Source: Novosphingobium sp.
GTDB taxonomy: Bacteria > Pseudomonadota > Alphaproteobacteria > Sphingomonadales > Sphingomonadaceae
Length of the DNA: 48,849 nucleotides
Direction: 5' to 3'
Assembly: GCF_025351285.1 (NCBI RefSeq)
Contig: NZ_JANXWG010000092.1
Span: 1-48,849, forward strand
The notes below the pieces were generated by a model that saw nothing but the letters and a program-made list of their open reading frames with translations, was not told the origin of the DNA and did not search any database. Shown one piece after another: positions 33,901 to 43,370 of this stretch (position 1 is the stretch's first letter; every line of letters starts with the position of its first letter). Made by a program: the position numbers and the translations under genes.

Positions 33901-35735
33901 ATTGCACAGCCTTGCAAGGCCGATGCAACCTCGTTTGCATGGGTAACATGCAGGTAGTGGCCGCCTTCGGGGATGCACACCTCGCGTACCCCGGGAAGCG
34001 TCGCGCGCCAGAAGTCGCAGACTTCGTGATAGCGGTACATCGGGCTCGCCCCGCCGTGCATCAGCGTCCAGTTCGAGGCGTCGGGCAAGGCTTGCGGATC
34101 GGCCTTGGGCATCGCCAGAATCTCACGGACGAAGCCGGTTTGCGTCATGGCGGCCTGGCGCGAAGCGCGGATCAAGGCGTTGCGCTCGGCGGGATCGTCA
34201 AGCACCGCGAGGTCGATCGCGCTGCCCGATATCGACCCACGCAGCAGCTTTTCGATTTGCTGCGAGCTTGAGCGCCGGCCCAGCAACTTTGCAAAACTTT
34301 CGACCACGAAGGCATTGTCGAACAACAGCGCACGGCCGTGGCCGATCATTCCGCGCCGCCTGCCATCGAAGCGCGCCGGCGAATCTGGCGCGAGCATTAC
34401 CCCGCCGGCGATCCGCGCAGGCAATGCCGCCGCCGTGGCCATCACGGCGTGACTGCCCCCGCGAGACAGGATCAAGGCCCGGTCTATGCCAAGTGCGTCG
34501 AGCAGGCACTCGACATCGCGTGAGGCCGTCGTCCAGGGATTGGCGTCGATGGCGTCGGTCAAGCCGAATCCGGCGCGATCGAACGAGATCGGGCGGAACC
34601 CTTCGCGCTGAAGCGTAGCGACGAGCCTGGGTGAAATCGAACGCCCCATCAGCGACGAATTGGTGATCAAAACCGGGATTGCACCCCTCGGTCCAAAGTC
34701 GGACACGCTGATCTTTCCGTCTGCCCAACCGCGCTGGATGAGCTGGAGCGGTTCGGCATGAGCATCGCCGATGGTGATTTCGACATGACAAGCTGTGGCA
34801 AGGCCAGCAAGGACATCGACTTCGGCAACTATCCGCGAGAGATCGACCGCATTGGCCACACCGCAGGCCGTAAATGCCGCCTTCAGGTCGGATTTCGCGC
34901 GGTTGACCGAAACGCCGATCAGGTCCGCCGCCTGGTCGCGCGTTGCGCCGAACGCCAGAGCGCGCGCCAATTGCGCCTGGCTGATGGTCAGTCCGAACAA
35001 CTCGGCGAACAGCGTGGCCACGCTGTCGGGCGCGCACAAGTCCCCCGCCGCCAGCCGGACCATGGCGCGAACCAAATCGGTCTGGCGGCGTGAGCCGGTT
35101 TTCTTGAGAATGCCGCCGATCGTTGTCCGCGCTGTTTCGTAAGTCATGCCGACGGCAACGCTGGCTTGCTTGAGGTCACCGATGCGGGCGAGGGCCGCGG
35201 TGAGGCGGGTTTCCGACGGCGCCAGCCCGAAGGCCTGCCCGGCGCGCTGCCACCCGGTTTCTCCCGGCTTGAAGGCGATGACCGCATAGTCGGCCCGGTT
35301 GGTGTCCAGTGCCGTGCGGACGGCCGCATCGAGCGGCCAGTTGCGCGTGATCGCGCGCGATCCGGCGGCGAGTGCGATCGGTCGCCCGGTGGCGTCGTCG
35401 GCGATCATCGAAACTTGCGGCTTGTCCGGCCGGATGCCCCGAACCACGGCGCTCAGCGGGTCGGGCCCCTGCAGCCAGGCCAGGAAACGTGTGTCGGCAA
35501 CCTGGATCGTCCCCGATTTGTCACAAGCCGCCGAAGCAAAGGACCCGCTGACGAGATCGGCGGCGCTGCCGGTCGATCGCGCCGATGCAACGTCGATGGC
35601 ATGGGCGAACGCTTCGGGCATTTCCGCCGTTGCTGCGCCGAACCCGTCGGGGTCTTCCGCGAACAGGTGGAGCGGCGATCCGACCAGTTCGGTTGCGCGG
35701 AAACGATCAAGGAATGCGCTTGCGCGGCTGCTCAT
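33897..35735 (-). CDS. Two-HTH regulator fused to a degenerate alpha/beta-hydrolase domain
   Basis: The protein has 612 residues from the ATG at 35735 (a GTG at 35741 is in frame). Residues about 1-165 are an unassigned region that may be PAS-like. Two LuxR-like HTH segments follow: FGLAPSETRLTAALARIGDL with VAVGMTYETARTTIGGILKK, and FGLTISQAQLARALAFGATR with AADLIGVSVNRAKSDLKAAF. The C-terminal 280 residues form an alpha/beta hydrolase (ISFDRAGFGLTDAIDANPW, ILSRGGSHAVMATA, EGGHYLHVTHANEVASAL). The elbow Ser and the His remain, but the acid position reads MHGGASPM without Asp, so it is probably a ligand sensor and not an enzyme. It is divergent from the Slam-like exporter 106 bases away and is the natural candidate for its regulator. 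Confidence 0.8.
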   Translation of the reverse strand: MSSRASAFLDRFRATELVGSPLHLFAEDPDGFGAATAEMPEAFAHAIDVASARSTGSAADLVSGSFASAACDKSGTIQVADTRFLAWLQGPDPLSAVVRGIRPDKPQVSMIADDATGRPIALAAGSRAITRNWPLDAAVRTALDTNRADYAVIAFKPGETGWQRAGQAFGLAPSETRLTAALARIGDLKQASVAVGMTYETARTTIGGILKKTGSRRQTDLVRAMVRLAAGDLCAPDSVATLFAELFGLTISQAQLARALAFGATRDQAADLIGVSVNRAKSDLKAAFTACGVANAVDLSRIVAEVDVLAGLATACHVEITIGDAHAEPLQLIQRGWADGKISVSDFGPRGAIPVLITNSSLMGRSISPRLVATLQREGFRPISFDRAGFGLTDAIDANPWTTASRDVECLLDALGIDRALILSRGGSHAVMATAAALPARIAGGVMLAPDSPARFDGRRRGMIGHGRALLFDNAFVVESFAKLLGRRSSSQQIEKLLRGSISGSAIDLAVLDDPAERNALIRASRQAAMTQTGFVREILAMPKADPQALPDASNWTLMHGGASPMYRYHEVCDFWRATLPGVREVCIPEGGHYLHVTHANEVASALQGCAI

Positions 35736-35840
35736 GGCCACTGGCTATCCGGAAAAAGATTGTTTCTCAATACCTCTCAAATGGGGGGCCGCAGCCGACC
35801 CGGCCTCGCATATCGATGGCGGGAAATCAGGGGGTTCGGA

Positions 35841-37157
35841 ATGATCCGCAGTGCCGTATATTCTTGCGCCTTTGCCGCGATCGGCACGCTCAGCCTGCCG
35901 GCCATAGCCTTCGCTGCCGATGATCCGCTGCTGAAGGCGACCACGCTGCTGAAGGCGGGCCATGCGCGCGAAGCGTATGCGCTGCTTGGCCCGCAGGCCG
36001 CCGAACGCGCCGACGATCCCGAATTCGACTACGTTCTCGGGCTGGCGGCGATCGATTCGGGTCATCTGCCCGAAGCCATCCTGGCGTTGCAACGCGCTTT
36101 GGCGATCCAGCCTGATCATGCCCAGGCCCGCGCTGAAATCGCGCGGGCTTATGCGATGGCGGGAGACGTCAATACCGCGCGACGCGAATTCAGCCTGGTC
36201 GCAGGCGACCCGACGATCCCCGATCCGGTCCGGCAGCGTTTCAACGGGCTGGTGCGTGGGTTGGACAAGGTCAACAAGCCCGGACTTTCCCTGTCCGGCT
36301 ATGTCGAGGCCGGCGCCGGTTACGACAGCAACGTCAACGCGGCGACGAGTGCCTCGCAGCTTGTCATCCCGCTGCTCGCGGCGCTCGGCCCGGCGACTTT
36401 GTCGAGCAACGCACAGCGCCAGGGCGACGGGTTCGGTCTGACCGAAGGCGGGCTCAGCGTCGAATATGGCCTGGACCGGCAATCGCGGCTGTTCGCGAGC
36501 GTGCTGGGCTCGGGCCACGTCAACTTCCACCAGCGCGCCTTCGACCAGGCGCTCGCCGTCGCGACGATCGGTTATGCTTACACCACGCTTTCGCACGATG
36601 TGTTCTCGCTGTCGGCGCAAAGCCAGCGCTTCTGGATCGATGGGTCGTCCTATCGCGCCGCCAATGGCGGGATCGCGCAGTTCACGCATGTGCTGGGTGC
36701 ACAGCGGGCGATCTCGGTGTCGGGCCAGGTGTTCGACATCCGCTACCAGACCGATCCGCTGCGCAACGCCAAACGCTACTCGGGCGCGCTGACCTACACC
36801 GACGGTGGCTATTCGGCCAACGTGTCGGGCGGCACCGAACAGGCGAACGCGGCAGCCTCGAAATACCTGAGCAACGGCTTCGTCAACGGCCGCCTTGCAG
36901 CCGAACGGCCGGTTGCGAAATCGACCACGCTGTTCGCCAGCTTCTCGATCGAGCATCGCCAATACCAGGCGCCCGATCCGCTGTTCCTGGTCAAGCGGCG
37001 CGACACCCAGTTCGATGCCTCTGCGGGGCTGCGCTATCGCCTGTCGCGGCAGTTCATCCTCTCGCCTCAGCTTGGCTACACCCACAACGCCAGCAACATC
37101 GCGCTGAACCGTTACGACCGGGTGACCACCAGCCTTTCGCTTCGTCTTGAATTCTAA
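35841..37157 (+). CDS. Slam/DUF560-like outer-membrane protein (TPR plus beta-barrel; type XI secretion)
   Basis: The protein has 438 residues; the ATG at 35841 has GGGGG upstream. The signal peptide is MIRSAVYSCAFAAIGTLSLP followed by AIAFA. Residues about 30-135 are TPR-like (ATTLLKAGHAREAYALLGPQ, LPEAILALQRALAIQPDHAQ, EIARAYAMAGDVNTARREF). A barrel of about 14 strands follows, starting at GLSLSGYVEAGAGYDSNVN and ending in VTTSLSLRLEF with a terminal Phe. TPR plus DUF560 barrel is the layout of surface-lipoprotein assembly modifiers (Slam), which translocate TbpB-like lipoproteins or soluble hemophilin-like cargo through the outer membrane. The 1611-residue gene starts 16 bases downstream and is its likely cargo. 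The family assignment rests on architecture, not on a database search. Confidence 0.8.
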   Translation: MIRSAVYSCAFAAIGTLSLPAIAFAADDPLLKATTLLKAGHAREAYALLGPQAAERADDPEFDYVLGLAAIDSGHLPEAILALQRALAIQPDHAQARAEIARAYAMAGDVNTARREFSLVAGDPTIPDPVRQRFNGLVRGLDKVNKPGLSLSGYVEAGAGYDSNVNAATSASQLVIPLLAALGPATLSSNAQRQGDGFGLTEGGLSVEYGLDRQSRLFASVLGSGHVNFHQRAFDQALAVATIGYAYTTLSHDVFSLSAQSQRFWIDGSSYRAANGGIAQFTHVLGAQRAISVSGQVFDIRYQTDPLRNAKRYSGALTYTDGGYSANVSGGTEQANAAASKYLSNGFVNGRLAAERPVAKSTTLFASFSIEHRQYQAPDPLFLVKRRDTQFDASAGLRYRLSRQFILSPQLGYTHNASNIALNRYDRVTTSLSLRLEF

Positions 37158-37173
37158 GGTTTAGGAACCGCCC

Positions 37174-40100
37174 ATGCGCCGTCCGCAACTCGCCCGCCGC
37201 CAGTCTGTCCTGTCCAAGTCGACGCTGCCCTCACTTCGCTTCACCCTCATGGCTGGTGGAGCGATGCTGTCGCTCGCCACATCGGATGCCCAGGCGTTGA
37301 GCATCCTGTTTGCCCGCGGCGCAACGGCGGGTGGGCAGGCGGTCAGCTCGGGTCCGGTCGTCCCGGGCCAGCAGATCAACGCGGGTGCAGGCACGGTGCA
37401 AGTGCAGTTGAACGATGGCGCAACGGTCTCGCTGGTGGGCGGATCGTTCGAAGTCGAGGCCGATGGCTCGATCACGGTCCAGAGCGGCTCGGTGACGGCG
37501 CTCGCCGGACCGGGCGGGGGCACTGTCATGCTCCACCTGCCGGGCAGCGTGAATGCCGCTGTACGCGGCACGGCCGGCGCCGCCACGTTCGCCATAGTCG
37601 ACGGGCAAGTCGACGGACACGTGCTCGGTGGACAGGCCGATCTGAGCACACCGCGCGGGACTTCGACCTTCAAGCCGGGCCAGGCCTTTGCCGTTGCGTC
37701 CGGAGCTGCGCCAAGGCAGGTCGCCGCGTCGCGCGCGATGAACGTGCCCGGTGGGAGCGGTGGCGGCGGCGTCGGCGGCGGCGGCCAGGTCGCCAGGCCG
37801 GCGCAATACGTCAATCAGAATGTTGCGATCCCGGCTGTGCCGGGCGGCGGACAAGCCGCAGTTGTCGCGCTTGCAGCGCAACCGGCAAACCCAGGTGGTT
37901 CGCTGTTCACCCGCCCGTTCCGGCTGGCATTGGCGGCTTTGACTTCGCCGGTTGCGCCAGTCACACCTACGCCGACACCCACTCCGACGCCTACGCCTAC
38001 GCCTACGCCTACGCCTACGCCTACGCCTACGCCTACGCCTACGCCTACGCCTACGCCTACGCCTACGCCTACGCCTACGCCTACGCCTACGCCTACACCT
38101 ACGCCTACACCCACTCCAACCCCAACCCCAACCCCAACCCCGAGTGCCCCTGCCAACAGCGGCGCCGGATCACTTGCCAATATCGCTGGCACCTACACCA
38201 CCAGATATACCGGGGCCTACAGCATCGACACCGGCCAGGTGATCGCGATCAACACCGCCTTCGAACCCAGTCTCGACGCCAGCGGCGCGCTCACCGCGCT
38301 GTTCGTGGGTGGCACGTTTGGAGGCATAATCACGCCGGGCACGCTCAAGACCGTGGAAGTCTATGCCAATGGCAGCGTTGCGATCGGCCGCTGGACCGAC
38401 GGCATCGCTCAATCCGACAATGCCCCCGGCATCCTCTACACACCCAACAAGAAGGACAGTTACAAATTCACCGCCAACCAGGGGCTGCACTATGCAGTCG
38501 GCTCGCTGGTCAGCATCATCCCGGTCAGCGGGCGCGCCGATTATGCGCTCGCATCGGCCACGAAGCCCACCTTCACCGACGGTTCGATCGCCCCGGGCAC
38601 TTTGACCAGCGCGTCGCTCGCGGTGCTGTTCGGAGCGGCCCCCAAGATCGGTTTCGAAGCCACGCTGGTGATGCCCGAGGCCGGCGGCAATAGCACTTAT
38701 ACGCTCAAGACGCCGGGCGGCGTCGCCAACCCTGCGCTCAACAACCGAGCCACCAGCATCGACGGTTTCGGCAATTTCGCCACCGGGTTCGCCGTTAGCG
38801 GATCTTTCAAGGCCTGCGGCGTCAGCGGAACGGGCAGCGCCACCTGTAACGGTACGCTGACTGGAGCCTTTTCGAGCGACCTGGGCGGTGCGGCGCTGGT
38901 CTACAGCATCGCCGGAGGCAACGTCGAAGGCGCGGCGGCATTCTACCAGACCGGATCGACCGGCGTGGCCACCTCCGTACCGGCGGGTACACCCAAGGGA
39001 TCATCGGCTGCCAGCGGGTTGACCGATGGCGCCAACGGCCTCGCATCGATCGCAATGGCTGCGGACAACGGCGTGGTGCTCGGCGGGATTACGCTGAGCA
39101 CCATCGCGCAAACATATGACGCGACAGGCGCGCTCATGACGATCAATCCGAGCCCGGTAGCGGGCGCCACCTTGTTTGCGCGCGGCACCGCGGTAACGCT
39201 CGATCAGCAATCGGGGCCGGGCTGGGAAGTCGGGCGCTGGGCGAGCGGCACCGTATTCTCGTCCGACCAGAAGTACGGCGGTTTCGGGACCGCGCTTTAT
39301 GGCGCGGGCAGCGGGTTCCACTATGTTTCATTCGCCAAGCCGACCGGCACGCTGCCGACGGGCCTGATCAGCTATGTCCTGGGCGGAGCGACCAGCCCGA
39401 CGTATTCGGACGGGCGCCTGACGACCGCCAGTGCCTTCACTGGGACGCTGGCGATCGACACCGCCAATGCGGGCTACAAGGTCGGCCTTCAGGGCCAGAT
39501 CGCGACGACCGATACCGCCGGCGCGAACACTTTCGCGTTCACGACGGCCGGAGGCACCGCAGCCCCGTCTGCACCGGTCATCGCGGGCAATGCGCTGCTC
39601 GGCGGGGGCGTGGCCGTAGCCGCCACCGGACACGATTGCGTGACCACGCAGTGCTTCTTCAACTTCGGGATCACCAATGGTGGCGATGCCGGCGCGCTGG
39701 CCGCAGTGACCTATTTCGTGACCGATGCCGGGGCCGGCACGCAATTGCTCGAAGGTGCCGCGCTATTCACCAAGGCAGGCTTCGTGGCCGCGCCAACCCC
39801 AACCCCAACCCCAACCCCAACCCCAACTCCGAGTCCGACGCCTACTCCAACGCCCACTCCGACACCCACCCCAACCCCAACGCCCACAACTGTCAATTAC
39901 TACGGCGGCGGCTTTGGTGATGCCGGCGTCTATACCGTTGAAGTCGATGCCAACGGCTATCCGACCAAGACGACGAGCATCCGCCGCGGCACCGCCACGG
40001 TCACCGATGGCAAGACGACCGCGGATTATGTGATCGGCCGCTATGCCAACGGCACCGAGGAAACCTTCAACAGCCAGGGCGTGACGACCGCCACGCAAAC

Positions 40101-42009
40101 GTACGGCGCCAACGACGGCCGCGCCTTCGCGTTCGCCCGGATCGCGCCTCCCACGCTGCCCACCAGCGGCACCGCGCAGTTCGGGATTGCGGCATTCACC
40201 ACGCCCATCTTCGCCGACAAATCGGTGGTGACCGGCGCCTCGCTGACCGGCGGCATCAGCATCGCTTTCGGCACCGCGCCCAAGTACGGCATTGCCGGCA
40301 TCTTGTCGCTGACCGACGCTGGCACTGCGCAACGCTATGAATTCCAAAGCACCGGCGGGCTGGCCGCGCCATCGTTGCCCAGCTTGCTGACCTTGTTCCC
40401 GGTCACCACCACCGACACCCGCTGCGCTTCGCCGTGCACATTCGCCCCCAACTTCGCGATCGGCGGTGCCACGGCTAATGTGGTGGCCGGCAGCTACCAG
40501 ATCGGCACCTACACCCCCGCCGCGTTCAATACCTTGCTTAGCGGTGCGCTGGTGGCAACTTCGGCCACGCCGGTCGGTGCCGTGCCCGTGGTGCCGGCCG
40601 TCGCGATCACCACGACCAACCAGTATGTGTCGAGTTTCTCCGCCAATCTTGCCGGAACGGTCACCGGATCTACCGTCGTCGCGTTCGATGGAGGTCTGCT
40701 CGAAAGTTTCACCAACCAGGGGATCAAGTCCTCGCGCGGCACCACCACCAACAACGAAAGCGGTAGCGTGCCGGGCGTGATCGCGTGGACCCGCTGGGCA
40801 GGCGGTGTTCAGAACGGCAACACCGTGCCCGCCAATGGAGGCCAGGCCTATATCTGGGGCACACCCGCCACCGCACTGCCCTTGTCCGGAACCGCAACAT
40901 ATTCGCTGATCGGTTCGACAGCGCCCGAAACCGGCAACAACGGCGTCGCCGTCGGTGTGGTGCGGTCGGCTTCGCTCGGGGTTGATTTTCTCACGCAGAA
41001 GGTGGGCCTCAGTGCCGTTATCGCAATTGGCGGCAGCGATTACACGCTTTCGACAAACGGCGGCGGCGCGGCCAAACCGGTTCTATCCATCACCAGCGCC
41101 CAGTTCTCGAATTTTGGCGATCTGTTGAGTGTGACGGGCGGTTCCTGCACCGCGCAGGCGAATTGCACACCAAATATCAACGGCTTCTTCGCCGGAGTGG
41201 GTGCCAGCAACGCCGGATTGGCCTATGATTTCACCACCGCCAGCAGCACCGGCACAGTGTTCGGCACGCTGGCTTTCGGGCAATCGACTTTTACCCCGGC
41301 GGTCGAAAAGACGCTCACCGGCCAGCTCCTCACCGGGCCAAACAGTCCCTTCACCAGCCAGGGCTTCAACGCGACGTCGACCGTGTTCTCGACCGACGAC
41401 GGCAAGCTTGCCGGTTTCACCACCAGCCCAACCAGCACCATTCTGCGTGGCACCAACACCGACAACGAGAACGGCGGCATCGCAGGAGTGATCGGCTGGA
41501 CGCGCTGGGCCGGGGGAACGACCGCAGGCCCCGGGCCGCGCACGATCCCGGCAACTTCGGGCCAGGCGCTGATCTGGGGCTCGCCCGCCACCGCAGTGCC
41601 CACCAGCGGCAGCGCGACATACGCCATGATCGGGGCGACCGCACCGCAGATCTTCGATACCAACTCGGGCGCGACATCGCTGGGCACGGCCAAGTCGGCC
41701 TCGCTCGGGGTGGACTTTGCCACGCGCAAGCTGGGTGTCGCGGGGGTGATCGCCGCGTCGGGCATCGACTACAGCTTCACTTCGACCGGTGGGGTGGCCG
41801 CACCGTCGATCGCGCTGACCACGGCTAACGGCTATTCGGGCAACGGCACGGTCACCGGCGGAACGAACACCTCGGCATCGCCCGCAACGATCAGCCTCGC
41901 GGGCTTCCTCGCCGGGCCCGGTGCCAGCGCAGCGGCTTTGACTTATGGCTTCAACGCGACCAGCCGACTGAATGTCACCGGCACGATAGCCTTTTCCAAG
42001 GGGCCGTGA
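37174..42009 (+). CDS. FecR-domain protein with five beta-barrel-like repeats and Pro-Thr linkers (putative secreted cargo)
   Basis: The protein has 1611 residues. The Sec signal ends near MLSLATSDAQA (cleavage about residue 41); there is no lipobox Cys. Residues about 45-180 are a FecR-type beta domain (GTVQVQLNDGATVSLVGGSF, GSVNAAVRGTAGAATFAIVD). A Gly-rich segment and a 60-residue Thr-Pro tract (264-323) follow, then two repeat units (about 328-870), a second Thr-Pro tract (874-904), and three more units (906-1611). Each unit has YxLxG-x-T-x-P, a strand pair around ASLGVDFATRKLGVAGVI, and GGxAxP; the final two also share IGWTRWAGG-like cores. Such units resemble TbpB-type barrels. The gene lies 16 bases after the Slam-like gene. 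It is probably exported to or beyond the cell surface; the ligand is unknown. Confidence 0.75.
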   Translation: MRRPQLARRQSVLSKSTLPSLRFTLMAGGAMLSLATSDAQALSILFARGATAGGQAVSSGPVVPGQQINAGAGTVQVQLNDGATVSLVGGSFEVEADGSITVQSGSVTALAGPGGGTVMLHLPGSVNAAVRGTAGAATFAIVDGQVDGHVLGGQADLSTPRGTSTFKPGQAFAVASGAAPRQVAASRAMNVPGGSGGGGVGGGGQVARPAQYVNQNVAIPAVPGGGQAAVVALAAQPANPGGSLFTRPFRLALAALTSPVAPVTPTPTPTPTPTPTPTPTPTPTPTPTPTPTPTPTPTPTPTPTPTPTPTPTPTPTPTPTPTPSAPANSGAGSLANIAGTYTTRYTGAYSIDTGQVIAINTAFEPSLDASGALTALFVGGTFGGIITPGTLKTVEVYANGSVAIGRWTDGIAQSDNAPGILYTPNKKDSYKFTANQGLHYAVGSLVSIIPVSGRADYALASATKPTFTDGSIAPGTLTSASLAVLFGAAPKIGFEATLVMPEAGGNSTYTLKTPGGVANPALNNRATSIDGFGNFATGFAVSGSFKACGVSGTGSATCNGTLTGAFSSDLGGAALVYSIAGGNVEGAAAFYQTGSTGVATSVPAGTPKGSSAASGLTDGANGLASIAMAADNGVVLGGITLSTIAQTYDATGALMTINPSPVAGATLFARGTAVTLDQQSGPGWEVGRWASGTVFSSDQKYGGFGTALYGAGSGFHYVSFAKPTGTLPTGLISYVLGGATSPTYSDGRLTTASAFTGTLAIDTANAGYKVGLQGQIATTDTAGANTFAFTTAGGTAAPSAPVIAGNALLGGGVAVAATGHDCVTTQCFFNFGITNGGDAGALAAVTYFVTDAGAGTQLLEGAALFTKAGFVAAPTPTPTPTPTPTPSPTPTPTPTPTPTPTPTPTTVNYYGGGFGDAGVYTVEVDANGYPTKTTSIRRGTATVTDGKTTADYVIGRYANGTEETFNSQGVTTATQTYGANDGRAFAFARIAPPTLPTSGTAQFGIAAFTTPIFADKSVVTGASLTGGISIAFGTAPKYGIAGILSLTDAGTAQRYEFQSTGGLAAPSLPSLLTLFPVTTTDTRCASPCTFAPNFAIGGATANVVAGSYQIGTYTPAAFNTLLSGALVATSATPVGAVPVVPAVAITTTNQYVSSFSANLAGTVTGSTVVAFDGGLLESFTNQGIKSSRGTTTNNESGSVPGVIAWTRWAGGVQNGNTVPANGGQAYIWGTPATALPLSGTATYSLIGSTAPETGNNGVAVGVVRSASLGVDFLTQKVGLSAVIAIGGSDYTLSTNGGGAAKPVLSITSAQFSNFGDLLSVTGGSCTAQANCTPNINGFFAGVGASNAGLAYDFTTASSTGTVFGTLAFGQSTFTPAVEKTLTGQLLTGPNSPFTSQGFNATSTVFSTDDGKLAGFTTSPTSTILRGTNTDNENGGIAGVIGWTRWAGGTTAGPGPRTIPATSGQALIWGSPATAVPTSGSATYAMIGATAPQIFDTNSGATSLGTAKSASLGVDFATRKLGVAGVIAASGIDYSFTSTGGVAAPSIALTTANGYSGNGTVTGGTNTSASPATISLAGFLAGPGASAAALTYGFNATSRLNVTGTIAFSKGP
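37963..38142 (+). repeat. Thr-Pro coding tract with 17 perfect CCTACG hexamers
   Basis: The first linker of the FecR-repeat gene holds 17 uninterrupted copies of CCTACG (37990-38091) flanked by CCAACC and CCGACA variants. The unit is two codons, so slippage would change linker length in frame. Confidence 0.95.
39793..39888 (+). repeat. Second Thr-Pro coding tract (CCAACC hexamers)
   Basis: The second linker begins with five copies of CCAACC followed by more varied Pro-Thr and Pro-Ser codons. Its CCAACC runs next to CCGAGT match the end of the first tract, which suggests copying between the two linkers. Confidence 0.9.
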
Positions 42010-42144
42010 GGGGGGACCCGGCCCCATGACTTCGGCAGACGAACGAGAGCCGCCACGCACTATTGCACGGCAAATCCGGTGCCTTGTCGACACAAAGGCG
42101 CGTGGACTTGCGGGAGCGGGGGGCGAGCAGTAGGGTCCAGCCGC

Positions 42145-43305
42145 ATGTCGACCACCGCTTTGCCACATCCCGGACCTTTGGCCGGGCCGCACCCCGTGAT
42201 TTCCGCAACCGGGCTGTTCACCCCGCCCGACAGCATCAGCAACGACGAGCTTGTCGCCAGCTTCAACGCTTACGCCGATGCACACAACGGCGCCAACGAA
42301 GCGGCGATTGCGGCCGGCGACATCGCCGCGATCCTGCCCAGTTCCGCCGAATTCATCGAGAAGGCGAGCGGGATCAAATCGCGCTTCGTGCTCAGCAAGG
42401 CGCCGATCCTCGATCCCGTGATCATGGCGCCGCGTTTGCCCGAACGGCCCAACGATCAGATATCAGTGCTGGCGGAAATGGCCGTGGCGGCGGCGCGCGA
42501 AGCCCTCGCCCGGGCCGGGCGCGAACCCGGTGACGTCGATGCGGTGTTGTGCGCGGCTTCGAACATGCAGCGCCCCTATCCGGCGATGGCGGTCGAGATC
42601 CAGGACGCGCTGGGGATCGAGGGCTTCGGCTTCGACATGAACGTGGCATGTTCGTCGGCCACGTTCGGCATCCAGACTGCCGCCGATTACGTCCGCGCCG
42701 GGCACGCACGATCGGTGCTGGTGGTCAGCCCCGAAGTCTGTTCGGGCCACCTCAACTGGCGCGATCGCGACAGTCACTTCATTTTCGGCGATGTCGCAAC
42801 AGCCGTGCTGGTCGAGGACGCCAGCATCGCACCGCGCCCGCATTGGGATATTCTCGGCACACGCCTCGTCACAAAATTTTCCAACAATATCCGCAACAAC
42901 TTCGGTTTCCTGAACCGAGCGGCGCCTGAAAACCGCGATACTGCCGACAAGCTGTTCGTCCAGGAAGGCCGCAAGGTTTTCAAGGAAGTGGTGCCGATGG
43001 TGGCGGCGATGATCGTCGATGAAGCTGCACGGCTGGGGATCGAGCCGGCAGGATTGCGCCGGCTGTGGCTGCACCAGGCCAACGCCGGCATGAACCGGTT
43101 GATCGCGCAGCGGGTCCTCGGCCACGAAGCCAGCGAGGACGAATCCCCGACCGTGCTGGATACTTACGGCAATACGTCAAGCGCGGGTTCGGTGATCGCG
43201 TTCCATTTGCACAACGCGGATTTGGCCGAAGGCGACACCGGTCTGCTGTGCTCGTTCGGGGCAGGCTACTCGGCCGGTGCGGTGTTCTTGCGCAAAGTGG
43301 GCTGA
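42145..43305 (+). CDS. Beta-ketoacyl-ACP synthase III
   Basis: The protein has 386 residues from the ATG at 42145. It is a thiolase-fold condensing enzyme of the FabH group. The nucleophile Cys is in MNVACSSATFGIQTAADYV, the His in LWLHQANAGMNRLIAQRVLG and the Asn in DTYGNTSSAGSV, giving the Cys-His-Asn triad of KAS III. It lacks the length and motifs of FabF/FabB. It could start fatty acid synthesis or make a special beta-ketoacyl product; its N-terminus is longer than in E. coli FabH. It is followed by psd and pssA on the same strand, with 65 bases to psd, so it may belong to a membrane-lipid group. Confidence 0.9.
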   Translation: MSTTALPHPGPLAGPHPVISATGLFTPPDSISNDELVASFNAYADAHNGANEAAIAAGDIAAILPSSAEFIEKASGIKSRFVLSKAPILDPVIMAPRLPERPNDQISVLAEMAVAAAREALARAGREPGDVDAVLCAASNMQRPYPAMAVEIQDALGIEGFGFDMNVACSSATFGIQTAADYVRAGHARSVLVVSPEVCSGHLNWRDRDSHFIFGDVATAVLVEDASIAPRPHWDILGTRLVTKFSNNIRNNFGFLNRAAPENRDTADKLFVQEGRKVFKEVVPMVAAMIVDEAARLGIEPAGLRRLWLHQANAGMNRLIAQRVLGHEASEDESPTVLDTYGNTSSAGSVIAFHLHNADLAEGDTGLLCSFGAGYSAGAVFLRKVG

Positions 43306-43370
43306 CCGATGGCAGCTTGGCGGCAACATTTCCCGAACGCGTGCTTGCCGTGCATCGAGCCAACCCCTAG

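Noticed and set aside
37990..38091. Dense short repeats that could be taken for a CRISPR array
   Set aside because: The unit is a six-base coding repeat (Thr-Pro) with no spacers and lies inside one open gene.
42000..42025. GGGGCCG/CGGCCCC stem at the end of the FecR-repeat gene
   Set aside because: The stem includes the stop codon and has no T-run; it may be an end-protecting hairpin but cannot be called a terminator.
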